Shown: positions 46,131 to 57,330, numbered from the stretch's first letter. The stretch: 64,000 nt of DNA from Trichomonas vaginalis G3 (GCF_026262505.1 NC_067207.1:7780082-7844081); one strand, 5' to 3'. The notes: a model not told the origin generated them from the sequence alone. Program-made: numbers and translations.

Positions 46131-48126
46131 TTAAATATAATCACCATTGGATTCAATCACGCGTTCGCAGCGATCGATCCAGGCTTGAAAGACACGCTTT
46201 AAATCATCATGAGAAAATTGCTCAAATTGCTCTCTTACAAAATTTTCAAGATCATCTGGACTCGCGAATTCGCGTCCTTCAGCTCTCTTTTTTAGCGTGC
46301 CGAATAAATAAAAGTCAGAGGGTGCAATATCAGGTGAATAAATTGGGTTTGGAACAACTTTGACATTGTTTTCCACCAAGTAATTCATTACCTTATGACT
46401 TTTGTGAACTCTTGAATTATCAAAATGAATTGCAAACTTTTGTTTTTGTTGTTTGGATTTCTCAAACTCATCAGAATTGATAATTTGAGTAAGAACATTG
46501 TCAATTAGATACTGAGCATTCATCGTATTAGGTTTTTGAAGAATATCAATTGCGATGATGTCATTTACGCCCCAAAAAACCGACAACATCATCATTGGTG
46601 TGTCAATTTTTTTCTTCGGGAATGTTTGCGGATTTTTCTCGTAAACGAAAAAGGGGATTTGACGGAGTCAAATCCCCGCTCGCAAAAAGTGGACTTTACA
46701 TGTCAAATTTTATATGCATGTAATGTCCACTTTTATGAGTTTTAGGAAGGAATTGGAAGCCATGAGTTACTGACATTTCATCAGTATCTCATAGCCTCCA
46801 ATTCCTTCTTAAAATGGGAGAAACTTTGTCCGAATAGTTTAACATTCGGACAAAGTTTCTCCCATTTTAAGAAGGAATTGGAGGGTAAGAGATATACCAT
46901 ATGAATGTATATCTCTTACCCTCCAATTCCTTCTAGAAAGTGTCCAAACTTTGGGTTAATTGCAAACTATTAACCCAAAGTTTGGACACTTTCAAGTGGA
47001 GATGGAAGGCTTTGGGGTATATATTAATACAATATACCTCAAAGCCTTCCATCTCCACTACAAATGGGAGAAACTTTGTCCGAATAGTTTAACATTCGGA
47101 CAAAGTTTCTCCCATCTTTCAATGTAATTGCTACCTGTGAGGTACTGACTTGAAGTCAGTGCTTCACAGGTAGCAATATCCAAAAATTTAAAAACATTTT
47201 ATCAGTTCGTTAAAGAACTAGAGCCTCCTAGGTACTGAACCAGAATCAGTGCCTAGGGGACTCTAGTGATCTATATAAATCTGAGAAACTTTGAGGAAAT
47301 TGTTCGACATTTCCTCAAAGTTTCTCAGCAATTTAGCGAGGAATGTTCGTTATCGTGTAGATATTTATAATATATACATGATAACAAACATTCTCCGCTA
47401 AAAGATGTAAAATCTTATAAGAAATGATTGCAAAAGAATAACAAATTGCAACAAATTTTATATGAAACTGAACCTTATGAGGTAGTGATTCAAGATCACC
47501 GCCTCATAAGATTCAGTTTCAATCTCAAGTATCTCAAAAGTAAGGCTCTATTTTTTGCCATGTAAAGTGTCACTTTACTGTCAAACCGTTTTTATCGTTT
47601 TCGTTTACAACATTTTCATCCTTCGGGATCCATATGATTTTGGCTTCTGTTGCATATTGAAACCAAGACTCGTCCCCTGTTACTAAAAAGCGAAACTTCT
47701 TGGATTGATACGCACCCAATATAGAGAGGAGCTCTTTCGAAGATTGGACTCTAGATTTTTTTTGAACTGAATTAAGGTTGTGCGGAACCCAACGTGTATA
47801 CGCTAGTTTGTAGTTCAAATAATTGTGCAGATAATAACTGACTGTTGTACGTGGTATCTTTGTCATCTCCTCTATCCTTCTAAGTGATGCTCTTGGGTCT
47901 TCATCTAGCGCTTGAAGAATTGCTTTGATTTTTCTTTGATCCGGCGATTTTTTGTCAATTTTTATGATGGGCGCCTTTTTGTTCATGAAGTGATACATCC
48001 TAACATGATACGTTACAGTGGAATAGCTAGGAGCATCCATACCGAAGCATTTTACCAATGTCTCGTAGATTTTTTTACAGTCTTTGCATTTTTTGCAAGA
48101 GCGAGGATGTTTTCTTTATGATTCAT
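46131..48126 (-). pseudogene. mariner transposase, disrupted
   Basis: The N-terminal part (47570-48126) contains helix-turn-helix segments (SLRRIEEMTKIPRTTVSYYL) and the first catalytic Asp in VTGDESWF. The C-terminal part (46131-46640) holds HFDNSRVHKS and SPDIAPSDFYLFG, giving the D..D34D triad spacing of mariners. Two lesions are seen: a one-base frameshift in an A run near 48070, and the insert 46647-47608 between the first and second Asp. The halves are in a consistent frame if the insert is ignored, so the insertion is secondary. Confidence 0.95.
46647..47608. other. Array of 13 hairpins inserted in the mariner (962 bp)
   Basis: Consecutive stem-loops lie at 46653-46677, 46684-46734, 46744-46810, 46811-46870, 46869-46934, 46935-46993, 46996-47058, 47062-47115, 47127-47177, 47220-47264, 47281-47328, 47334-47400 and 47464-47520. 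Stems are 11-30 bp with near-perfect pairing and loops of 3-15 bases. The units at 46811 and 47062 are the same; those at 46744 and 46869 share outer arms; four share a core like AGGTACTGA...TCAGTGCCT. The whole insert is bounded by GTAAACGAAAA and its complement. No reading frame is credible. See findings. Confidence 0.85.
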
Positions 48127-48333
48127 TAAAAAAATGAAAAAAATCCCGCCAAAATTTCCCGCGAAACCGCCTCTTGTCTCAAAATTCATTTTATATCCCG
48201 GCATGGCGCCAAAATACAACATACTCATCATATACATATATTCATATTTTTTATTATATATTTATAATCAGCATATATCTCCTTTAATAGTCTCATATAG
48301 AGCGCTGTGCTAAACGCACCTTTGGACACCCTA

Positions 48334-48520
48334 TATATTATACACATGTATTGATATTACTATTTTTGTATATTTTAAGAGAAAATTATATTCTCCTAAA
48401 GTGAAAACAATTTTCCAAATTGCAGCTCCTTCAAAGATTTCTGAAGACTCAACGGTTAAAATTACAGTTTCTATCACAGATCCAGCTGGTCAAACTGCTA
48501 CCTCTTTATATTAATATAAT
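48334..48520. other. Flank with a short surface-protein-like coding fragment
   Basis: A stretch near 48405-48512 can be read as FQIAAPSKISEDSTVKITVS followed by DPAGQTAT, similar in style to the extracellular repeats of the surface protein. It is probably a piece of a neighbouring paralog. Unit E has the first part (61060-61127), where it is joined to the WDR11-like gene. Confidence 0.45.
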
Positions 48521-48935
48521 ATTTATTTTGATATATTTTTTAGTTTAACTTTTTTTCTTTGATAAATATTTTATTTTATATTTTAAACCCTTTATTTTTT
48601 AATTAAATCATGTCTTGTAAATCAAATTACAACATGGCAAACTTTTGATTCGATATATATAGTTTACGTAACAAGTGATAGCTCCATTAGAAAGCTGAGT
48701 TTTGAAAATTACAATACATAGCATATCATTTCCAGACTTTCCCACTTTATTTTTTTTTTATTTTTTTTTAAAATGTTTCGTAATTTCAGGATGCTTTTCC
48801 CCTTTAACTTTGTTAAATGCGTAATTTTTTTCTATCTGACAACTGGCTTGAAAGATCATTGAAAATGCGATATAAACAATTTCATTTTTTTTCGACTTTT
48901 TTTTATAAATAAAGAAAATAAATATACAAATAAAA
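48521..48935. other. AT-rich spacer
   Basis: No supported gene. It contains long A and T runs and lies at the 3' side of the WDR11-like gene. Absent from unit E by deletion. Confidence 0.5.
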
Positions 48936-51743
48936 TTATTTCTTAATTATTTTGTCATATTTGACAATTATATCCTGTCTCAAAGTATCCAAATCCGCAA
49001 ACTGTGTTGCGTATCTCGAAGTGTCTTCGTCGTACGGCTTAATTACATCAGCCCTATCCAAGAACATCATCAAATGAAACGCGAGAGCTTTGTATTTTAT
49101 CTGCATCAAAATTGCCAAAGCAGGATGGAAATCTCTTATTGATATGAACAGCAACAAAGCGTTCATTGCATTTCCAGTATCCAAGAAGTGGTGGGCGGCT
49201 CTTCTCAACAAACTCTTCGACTCATTCGAAAACTCTTCCAATTTGCAGACTTCGACAGAATCTTCCCATCTTCCGTTGTCCTGAAGATATCTTGCGGCAG
49301 AAAGATTAGCGCCAGCTAAATGCATCAATATACAGCCTTCTATAAATCTGTGCTGTGCAAAAAGTGGAACAGCGGTTGTTATCAAAAATTCTGTCACGTT
49401 TTGTGGCAAAATTTTATCTTCGTAACCGAGAAGCAACGCCGAACAAATGCTTGCCACTATTGTGAACTCGCTTTTGTTGGAGAGACTCTTGAAAACTTCG
49501 ACAGCTCCTCTTCTATCACCCATTCTGAACTTGAACAACAAGTTGAAAATGGCAGAAATCGGAGTATCTGCAGGAGAAAACAGAGAAGATTGAATCCTCA
49601 ACGCGGAAACAACTTCTTCTTTCCCTCCAAACATGGAATGCCGTGCTTGCAACCTCGGACCTCCCAAACTACGTGAAACACACTTCCAAATAATGGAATC
49701 AGTTGGAAATCCATGGTCATTAGCTATCTCAGCTATTTGAAGTGCTTCTGACCATGTTCCTGTAGTAGGATTCGTTAATAATTGCTCACCCATAAGCTCT
49801 AACCGTTGCTGGGCGGTTTTTAGCGGTTTTAAGAGGGCAGGTGAAGTGATTCTTTTTACAGATCTCCAGTCTCTTGCAATAACGAATTTCACGGCTTCGT
49901 CATTGAGCGGGGAGACGAGGACGAGTCCATTTCCTGTTACAGCGAATGAGGAAACAGAAAAAGGACAACTTTCCACTTTTTCAAGTGAAAAACCAAATTT
50001 TCCGTCTCTCGCGTGTACGTACAATCCGCTGGATGATCTCTCGAACTCTATCCTGTCTATGTCGATGAAAGGAGAGTATGTTTGCTTCGATGTACCGAAA
50101 GCAAAGTCGTAAAACATAATTACGCCGTCTGTGTCAGCAGTTATGATGCAATCGCCTTTCCAAGCAAGACAAGTTGTCCTGGAGTTCTCCCGTGAGTTAC
50201 GCAGCCTCAGAACAGGCATCTGTGCTATGCCGTTCTTGTATGTGTAGACTTGGATTTCTCCGGTAGATAATAATACGGCGAAATTGGGAGTATCGCCTTG
50301 GAAACATGTTGCTGGTATTCTGGATACTTGGACTGCAACAGCGGTGATGGATGTTTGAAGAGTCATCGGCTTTTGTTTGACATCATAAAAAATACCAAGG
50401 TCGTATTTGCCGTGGACGAAAACGCCGAGCTCCTCTGAACATATTAGGTCTGTGGCAGGGCCAAGGCGAGTGTGGATTGGAATAACTTGGCGCTTGGGAA
50501 GATTTATTGATCCACACTCGGTTTTTGAGTACCACAGAAGGACATCTTTGGTAAGGAACTTGATCTTTTCAATGGATGTGCTGGATGCAAGGTAGTTCTG
50601 TGTGTATTTCCCTTCTGAAACGTCTGCGAAAATTATCTTTCCGGTTGGAGTGCCGAAAGCAAGGATTCCGTCGTAGAAATCGTAACAGGTTGGTATCTGT
50701 GGTATAATTTGAGACTGCGCGATGACGTAAGGTATATCATCTTTTATGGCAAACATAACTAAGCCATTTGATGGAGAGAACGCGATGTATCGCTCGGGAA
50801 GTGCACGGTTACATGCAGCGGATAGTGGTAAATACTTCGATTTTAAGTCAAACAGCTCTCTTTTCAATTTTATTGTTCCTGATTTTGTAAAAATGTAGTC
50901 TTCGTTACAGATATAGATACTGAGTGACGAGTCTTGACCATAAACTGTAATTTCGTTGTCATTTGTTAAAGAAGGAAGCAGTTTATGGAAAGATGATTGG
51001 GATGATTCATCGATTACAAGATTTCGGCCAGATTTGGTCGCTATGTTAAACGTAAGTATTTTTCCTTCAAGCATAATTAATAAAATATTACTAATATGGG
51101 GATGATGTTGAATTTCTACGATTTTTTCTGATTTATCTAAAGTATGGGATTGAGATTGAGATGTTGGAGCCTGCTTGGCATTCTTTGACGTGATAATTGT
51201 AAAGGATGGACCATTAGAATATAGAATTGCAGTGAATATATCTGAACTATTAACAGCCATCCTTGTATATGTACCAGGAACATCTATCTTCCAAAGTATT
51301 CGTGAGTTTTTCGCTTGATCTTCAGCTTCATACGGCCAAAAATCGATACTATAAATTGTATTTGGTTCTGCAAAGCCTAAAACGATTTTACGGGACCATT
51401 GAAGCTCCGATACATACTGAGCTTCAGATACTTGACGAGTGATTCCGAGTGTAAGACCTGATTCACAATCCCATAACAAAACTCTTCCGCAATCGTCTGA
51501 AATTGCAAGATAAGGTAGCTCATAGTGGAATTTAAGGCAAGTTATGTTAGAATTTAGAATTTCAATGGATCATAAGAAAGAAATATCATTTTTAGTAGTT
51601 TTATAGAGATAAATTGTGCCTTTACCGGCTAATGCAAGTAGCCCACATGCTTCCCAGTCCATGCTCCCTGTGTTGAACACTTTACTAGGTGGACAAAGTG
51701 AAGCAAATCGTATCTTAGCTTTATTAAAAGGATTCGCTTGCAT
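48936..51743 (-). pseudogene. WDR11-like WD-repeat host gene with one in-frame TGA (about 935 codons)
   Basis: The N-terminus (from ATG 51743, MQANPFNKAKIRFASLCPPS) carries a DWEACGLLALAGKGTIYLY block and later VLLWDCESG, as in WDR11-type proteins with two beta propellers. The C-terminal half is helical (ALLLFISIRDFHPALAILMQ). The family normally acts in vesicle traffic and signalling. A TGA at 51570-51572, codon 58, interrupts the frame in all three copies; otherwise 847 codons are open. If read from the later methionine, a shorter protein is possible. It lies convergent to the surface gene and its upstream side abuts the terminal hairpin. Confidence 0.7.
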
Positions 51744-51853
51744 TTTTTTTATAAATTGATATCGTCAAAAATTTTAATTCTACAATGTTTTAAATATATT
51801 AATATTTAGTTGTACAGAATCAAATCACATCTACTTGAAAAAAAAAAGGTAGT
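51744..51853. promoter_or_regulatory. WDR11-like upstream region ending at the terminal hairpin
   Basis: On the minus strand TCAATTTATAAAAAAA precedes the ATG, an initiator-like arrangement. The stretch ends in an A run before the hairpin. Same in the other units. Confidence 0.4.
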
Positions 51854-51886
51854 GGGGCTTCCAGGCGCGTTGCGCCCTCTAGCCCC
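51854..51886. other. Terminal hairpin (unit E)
   Basis: Identical to 36888-36920, with the same A run before it. Confidence 0.6.
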
Positions 51887-51927
51887 GAAGATGTTTAGTA
51901 TAAAACCGCTTTTTAACTTCACTTAAA

Positions 51928-54900
51928 ATGCCACGTAAGCTACGTAAGAATATACGTAAGAGGAAGGGAGCATTGAAACATCCAATAGTAAAACTGACAC
52001 CACAACAACAGTTGCAACAACAAATGCTGAATGACCCCACTATGTTGCAACAAATGTCAAGCAACCCTATGCTTTTAAACCGAGTTATTGGTGCACAGAG
52101 TGGAGGTTTAAGAGCGGCACTTTTAGCGAAAATGGCAGGCTATGGTGGAGCTGCAGACGGAACAGCTTATAACCCTCAAAGTCAAATGAATTTGAGTTCA
52201 CTCAAAAATCAAATAACAGATGTCAAAAAGTCAAACATAGACATACAGAAACAAATAAGTGAAAACGAAAAGAAACTAGAATATGACAGACACACAAAGA
52301 AACTCAATGAGTTAAACGTAGAGAAAAAGAAGAAAGAAGAACAACTGAAAGAACTAAGTACAGAGGAATATGCGAAAAAAGTGTCAGAAAAAGCAGCAGA
52401 AGTAGCAAAAATGGAACAAGATGTTATAAATTTGAAAAACCATACTACTCAATATAAAGTACTGAAAGATGAAGAAATAAAACAAAAAGCCCTGAAGACA
52501 TATATGGATAGCGATGAGTATAAAAAAGAAGTTGAAGCAAATGTAAAGGCAGAAAAACTTTTACAGTTGCAAAACCAAACCGTACAGTATGAAAACTTAG
52601 CACAAGAAAGTAAAAATAACGACGCAGCCATGCAAAAGGCAATGAAAAGCGCAGAATATATAAAAGCTAATAATGACTGGTTAGACGCCCAAGCCAACGC
52701 TAAAGCAGCCCAACTTATAGGGTCAATAAGGACAAAAATACAAGCGGATGAAGACAGTTCAAATGAAGCTTTAACGAATGCTGACTTTAAGAACGCCTTC
52801 GAAGCTCTTCATAGTAAGGTGAAACTAGTGAACGACTTCTCATCTGGAAAGAAACTGAAGTCTGAAGGTTTCGACAAAGAGTTAAAAGAAGTAGCACAAA
52901 ATATGACGAAAATAACAGATGCAGCAACGAGACAGGCAGTTCAAAGTGCCCATGACGCCGTTAGAACAGCTGTTGTGGAAAGTCAAGAAAAAGAGTTACA
53001 ACAGACCAAAAGAGACCTAGTAAATGCTTTCTTAAGAACGAAAAGTCAGGTAGGACATTATGCTGCAGATGGAACATATGTGCCAGCTGGTGGAACTTAT
53101 ATACCAGCTGGTGGAACTTATATACTAGCTAGTGGAACTTATATACCACCAAACCCTCCAAGAGAAGCACCTGCACCAGGACTACCTAAAACATTTACAT
53201 CGTCACATGGACACAGACACAGGCATGCACCAAAACCAACACAACAACCAACAGTTCAAAATCCAGCACCACAACAACAACAACAACCAGCACAACAACC
53301 ACCTCCACAACCAGCACAGCAACCAACAGTTCAAAACCCTGCACAACAACCACCTCCACAACCAGCACAGCAACCAACAGTTCAAAACCCTGCACAACAA
53401 CCACCTCCACAACCAGCACAACAACCACAAACAGAGCAAGGACATAAAAGAAGTAGAGAACAAGGAAACCAAGATTTCTTAAAAATGCTTAAGGAAGAAT
53501 ATGGTTACCCAGATACTCTTGACTTTAGTGACAGATATAAAGAAGCTATTAGAAAGTTCAAGGAAGGAAATACAGACCCGAACCTATTTAGCTTTATGGT
53601 TCAGCACCAAATGGGATATAATTTCAAACCTGGAAAATACAAGCTCGCTAAGGGATATGATTTAATAGCATATCATCCAAATGACATGAACGAATTTACT
53701 CCGAGATATTTGGTGTCAGAGCTAAATGACAATTCAACTCTCTTCATGAAACGCGTAAAAAATAGAGACGGAACGAAAGAAGAAAGGTTTATGAGTCCGG
53801 ATGACTTAGATAGGGAACTTTTTAAAAACGGTCTCGGAATATATGAAATGCCAGCAGATGAGGTACAAGAAACTCAACAGGAAGAAGTTCAGATACAACC
53901 AGACATGGAAGAAATAGTTCAGCAACAACAGCTAGAAGAGCCTGAAGGAAACGAACAAGTCCCTCCTTTGGAAACTAACCTCACAGAACTAGATGAAGAT
54001 TTGGAACAGCCGAAAAATCTTGACCCTCAACAAGAGTATGAGGTGAATATGGAATCTTTCCAAGAGTCTAAAAAAAATTCGGCTGACATAGTAGAAGAAT
54101 ATCGAAAAATGTTTGCCGACATACAAAAGACTCCAACATCAGATGAAAATATTCAGCATAGAATGGAAGTACTGAAAGATAATGTACGCAAATACAACAA
54201 TCCTTTTTACTTACGACCATATAACGTTCAATCTTTGGCTGAACTCGGTGAAAATAAAAGGTTAAATTTCAACAAAACATATAGAAATGAAACATTGTTT
54301 AAAGTTCATTCAGAACCTAACCAATATGGAAACAAACCTACTTTTGTTTCTGCAGACTATGGAACTACAATGAGATGGGGTCATAAAGCTAATCCGGATA
54401 GGTGGTTCATAAACTTACAACCACAATTCCAAGAAGTTGTAGACGCAATGGAAGTGAATGGTGAACCAGATATAGCTGGTATTTTCAGCGCGGCTTTAAT
54501 GCCATTGAAAGATATGAAAGATGCAGATATTTTGAACCAGTATGAAATGAACATGGCTGATGGAAATATAACACCTGACGTTCTAAAACATTTATCTCAA
54601 AGAACTACACAGAACCATAGAGATGGTATATTTGGTGAAGAGTTTAGAAAGACAGTTAGGGAGAGAGAAGGAAGAGAACCTATTGTACATGACCTTGCAA
54701 ACGAAAGTTTACAAAATGTCATAAAAACTTACTTTGCAGACAATGAACCGAGAAGGGATGAATATTTAAGAAAACTCAAATGGACAGTACCAAATGAAAT
54801 GTTAGTATTGAAAAACATGTTCCTTGACAAAATAAAACCAACTACAGAAATAAATGACGAAAGACTGAAACATTGGGTAAAAGCTTTCCCATTCACAAAA

Positions 54901-55359
54901 GATATTATTGGTAACATGGAAAGAAAACCAGAATGGCTACAAAAACATATATTTGGAAACGAGCTTATTCCATATGGACAAGCTCTGTTTGAAGAGCTTG
55001 AACCGGAAACTCAGGAAAGAGTCATGCAAACAATACGCGAAGACTCAAATACAAACTATGACAAAATCTTTCTAGGATATAGGTTACCTGAGATGGGCGA
55101 CCAGAGCCCAAAGGCAAAAAGGACATGGGAAATTTACAACATACTAGGTGAACATGAGGCAAAGATGCAACAACTTGAAGCAGAGGGCAAGTTACCAAAA
55201 GCGACACCAAAGAAGAAGAGAAGAGTAGAACAAAGTGAAAGTAGTGAAGAAGTAACTTCATCTAGTGAAAGTAGTGGCAATGAAGGAAAAAGAAGAGTTA
55301 AAAACTCAGTCAGGAAGAAAGTAAAGCTTGGTCCGAGTGGGTTCTATTATGACATATAA
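51928..55359 (+). CDS. Long coiled-coil, P/Q-rich virion-type protein, 1143 aa (unit E)
   Basis: Protein identical to that at 36962-40393, showing a very recent duplication. Confidence 0.75.
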   Translation: MPRKLRKNIRKRKGALKHPIVKLTPQQQLQQQMLNDPTMLQQMSSNPMLLNRVIGAQSGGLRAALLAKMAGYGGAADGTAYNPQSQMNLSSLKNQITDVKKSNIDIQKQISENEKKLEYDRHTKKLNELNVEKKKKEEQLKELSTEEYAKKVSEKAAEVAKMEQDVINLKNHTTQYKVLKDEEIKQKALKTYMDSDEYKKEVEANVKAEKLLQLQNQTVQYENLAQESKNNDAAMQKAMKSAEYIKANNDWLDAQANAKAAQLIGSIRTKIQADEDSSNEALTNADFKNAFEALHSKVKLVNDFSSGKKLKSEGFDKELKEVAQNMTKITDAATRQAVQSAHDAVRTAVVESQEKELQQTKRDLVNAFLRTKSQVGHYAADGTYVPAGGTYIPAGGTYILASGTYIPPNPPREAPAPGLPKTFTSSHGHRHRHAPKPTQQPTVQNPAPQQQQQPAQQPPPQPAQQPTVQNPAQQPPPQPAQQPTVQNPAQQPPPQPAQQPQTEQGHKRSREQGNQDFLKMLKEEYGYPDTLDFSDRYKEAIRKFKEGNTDPNLFSFMVQHQMGYNFKPGKYKLAKGYDLIAYHPNDMNEFTPRYLVSELNDNSTLFMKRVKNRDGTKEERFMSPDDLDRELFKNGLGIYEMPADEVQETQQEEVQIQPDMEEIVQQQQLEEPEGNEQVPPLETNLTELDEDLEQPKNLDPQQEYEVNMESFQESKKNSADIVEEYRKMFADIQKTPTSDENIQHRMEVLKDNVRKYNNPFYLRPYNVQSLAELGENKRLNFNKTYRNETLFKVHSEPNQYGNKPTFVSADYGTTMRWGHKANPDRWFINLQPQFQEVVDAMEVNGEPDIAGIFSAALMPLKDMKDADILNQYEMNMADGNITPDVLKHLSQRTTQNHRDGIFGEEFRKTVREREGREPIVHDLANESLQNVIKTYFADNEPRRDEYLRKLKWTVPNEMLVLKNMFLDKIKPTTEINDERLKHWVKAFPFTKDIIGNMERKPEWLQKHIFGNELIPYGQALFEELEPETQERVMQTIREDSNTNYDKIFLGYRLPEMGDQSPKAKRTWEIYNILGEHEAKMQQLEAEGKLPKATPKKKRRVEQSESSEEVTSSSESSGNEGKRRVKNSVRKKVKLGPSGFYYDI

Positions 55360-55391
55360 ATCCAACTATTCTATATTTTTACCCATATGAA

Positions 55392-56999
55392 ATGTACGCC
55401 GCTCAGAATATAACGCCAACAGTTTTGGATGCCATGAATGGAAATGTTTCCGAATGGTATAACGAATGCGACAATGCCATTAGAAGGTCAGAAATAGTTC
55501 CTGGAACTTACGAATATACAACTGCTGTTTCTTATGGAAACGTAGGTGAGTTTGGAGAAGGTTCTTCAACAACAGTAGATATTGCTTGCGACAGGTTTCA
55601 TATTATTTCTATTGACAACTCTTTCTTATACGTGGAACAAGACATTGAAATAAAACCTTCTGCCAAGTTGTCTGAAAAGAAAGGTTGCAATGGAATTTTC
55701 TATGTCGGATACCAATATGCTCCAGAAGTTTTCATGGGATATAAGATATATTCTAACTCTGACTTAGTTCAAACAGTAACATGGGCAAACTATGAATGGT
55801 TCGCTTTAAGAAACTCAGTACAACCACAAGCTAGAGAACAAACAGACCAGTATGCAACTATTGAGAAAATAAGAAGACTTGACCCTAACGTTCCAGGAGT
55901 TTATGTTAACCTTTCTGGTTCAGATGGAACTGCTGCCACTAAAGTAAAACTGAAACTTAGAGTTCCTTTGTCATCTTTCCTCATCTTCAGGTTTTTAAGA
56001 TACTTGCCAAACTGGGCAGGAAAAATTTCTATCGAACTTACTCCAAGCAAAAATAACTTAGTCATTGCACCAACACAAGACCCATTCACTCTTACAGACG
56101 TAAAGGGAACAAATAAAACGTCATTCGCCGAATTTTGCAAAGACAAAGTTGACTTAGACTTTGGTTTCTCAAACCTCAACACTGAAGTAAACTATTATTT
56201 CAATGCTGCTGGAGATGCTTGGGACCCAGTTAAGTTCACATGCGAAAAATTTGAATGCAAGAGAATAGAAAGCAGACTTGCAGTCTATATGTTGGACCCA
56301 GATATTTCAAATGCTTTAGCTGCCAAATATATTGCAGTTCCACTTATGTTCCCTATACACCAAATATCTGTCAAAGACTTTGCAGGTGAAGTTGGAAACC
56401 AAAGTGCTGACCCAGGTGCAAGAACAGATATTGCCTTAACAACTGCAATGAAACATGCAGATACTATGTTTGTTCTTTTCAGACGAACTATAAATGACTA
56501 TTCTTGTTTCTACAACCCTGGTATTAAATATCATATAAACATAGATGGCAAATATTATCCAAGAGAAGAATATTCTACAGTTGAGGATATGAGGTCATAC
56601 AACTTGACATTAGATGCTATGAACTTTAACAACAACTTCACAACAACCATTAACCCTGAAATGCAAAGTTCTATTATGCCATATGTGAAAGTATGGACCC
56701 ATACAGGAGGTCAAAAAACTCAATATACAAATGGAGACCGTTCAAACTTTTGGCTTGGCATTCCATTTGCTGACTCAGAAGACTTTATGGGTGGTATTTC
56801 AACTGTTGGTACAGTTCAAATACAATATACTGGTGACAGAGACGGTCCAGATGAATTGAAAGCAAAGAAGTTTACAAAACCAATAGCACTTTTCACGGAA
56901 GATGCTCTTTTGAAAATTCGTTCGATGAAACCTGCTGGGGCTCCTCAGATTGGCATAACGACAGCTTCCATCGAGCAGATTTTGGCAGCAGGTCAGTAA
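55392..56999 (+). CDS. Putative double jelly-roll major capsid protein, 535 aa (unit E)
   Basis: Protein identical to that at 40426-42033. Confidence 0.6.
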   Translation: MYAAQNITPTVLDAMNGNVSEWYNECDNAIRRSEIVPGTYEYTTAVSYGNVGEFGEGSSTTVDIACDRFHIISIDNSFLYVEQDIEIKPSAKLSEKKGCNGIFYVGYQYAPEVFMGYKIYSNSDLVQTVTWANYEWFALRNSVQPQAREQTDQYATIEKIRRLDPNVPGVYVNLSGSDGTAATKVKLKLRVPLSSFLIFRFLRYLPNWAGKISIELTPSKNNLVIAPTQDPFTLTDVKGTNKTSFAEFCKDKVDLDFGFSNLNTEVNYYFNAAGDAWDPVKFTCEKFECKRIESRLAVYMLDPDISNALAAKYIAVPLMFPIHQISVKDFAGEVGNQSADPGARTDIALTTAMKHADTMFVLFRRTINDYSCFYNPGIKYHINIDGKYYPREEYSTVEDMRSYNLTLDAMNFNNNFTTTINPEMQSSIMPYVKVWTHTGGQKTQYTNGDRSNFWLGIPFADSEDFMGGISTVGTVQIQYTGDRDGPDELKAKKFTKPIALFTEDALLKIRSMKPAGAPQIGITTASIEQILAAGQ

Positions 57000-57312
57000 G
57001 TTGTTCTTGAACTGACTTCTCTCCGTCAAATATTGACAGTACGCCAGTTTTGACATAATATTGTATTATAAACTTTCCTTTAGAAATATCTGTAAGTTTT
57101 GAAGTTATATTTTTGTCTGCTTCAAGAACTTTCACCATTTCAGTTATACCAACTTTCTTTGCTTTATGAAAATATTTAGGTTCAGCAAAGACTGCTATTC
57201 TATAACATTTTCCATTGTTTGTGTAAAGAACTATTCTGTCAATGTATTTGTATTGTTTGTGTGTGTAAACTTTGTTTTGCTTCAATTCGAAGAGATATCT
57301 GAATACGTCCAT
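56893..57312 (-). CDS. Hypothetical protein overlapping the capsid gene, 139 aa (unit E)
   Basis: Identical to 41927-42346. Confidence 0.65.
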   Translation of the reverse strand: MDVFRYLFELKQNKVYTHKQYKYIDRIVLYTNNGKCYRIAVFAEPKYFHKAKKVGITEMVKVLEADKNITSKLTDISKGKFIIQYYVKTGVLSIFDGEKSVQEQLTDLLPKSARWKLSLCQSEEPQQVSSNEFSKEHLP

Positions 57313-57330
57313 CTTTTTATTCTAAGTAAA

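Larger units (their letters stand above)
46051..48333. mobile_element. mariner-family DNA transposon (Tvmar1-like), 2283 bp, with a nested hairpin-array insert
   Basis: Terminal inverted repeats of 28 bp (tagggtgtccaaagg... at 46051 and its complement ending at 48333) differ at one position. It is flanked by TA on both sides, the mariner target duplication. The matching empty site in unit E (near 61006) has a single TA. Without the 962-bp nested insert the element is about 1.32 kb, a normal mariner size. Confidence 0.95.
36888..51853. repeat. Chimeric tandem unit D (14.97 kb)
   Basis: Contains, in order: terminal hairpin, long gene, capsid gene, 139-, 193- and 268-aa genes, truncated helicase fused to surface-protein repeats, mariner, WDR11-like gene. 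The next unit (51854-63550) repeats this with near identity but without the mariner and with a shortened WDR11-like gene. A WDR11-like end precedes it and a third unit starts at 63551, so at least three and probably four tandem units are represented. Confidence 0.9.

Noticed and set aside
46647-47608. CRISPR array
   Set aside because: Units are palindromes of different sequence, without a constant repeat and unique spacers, and the context is a eukaryotic transposon.
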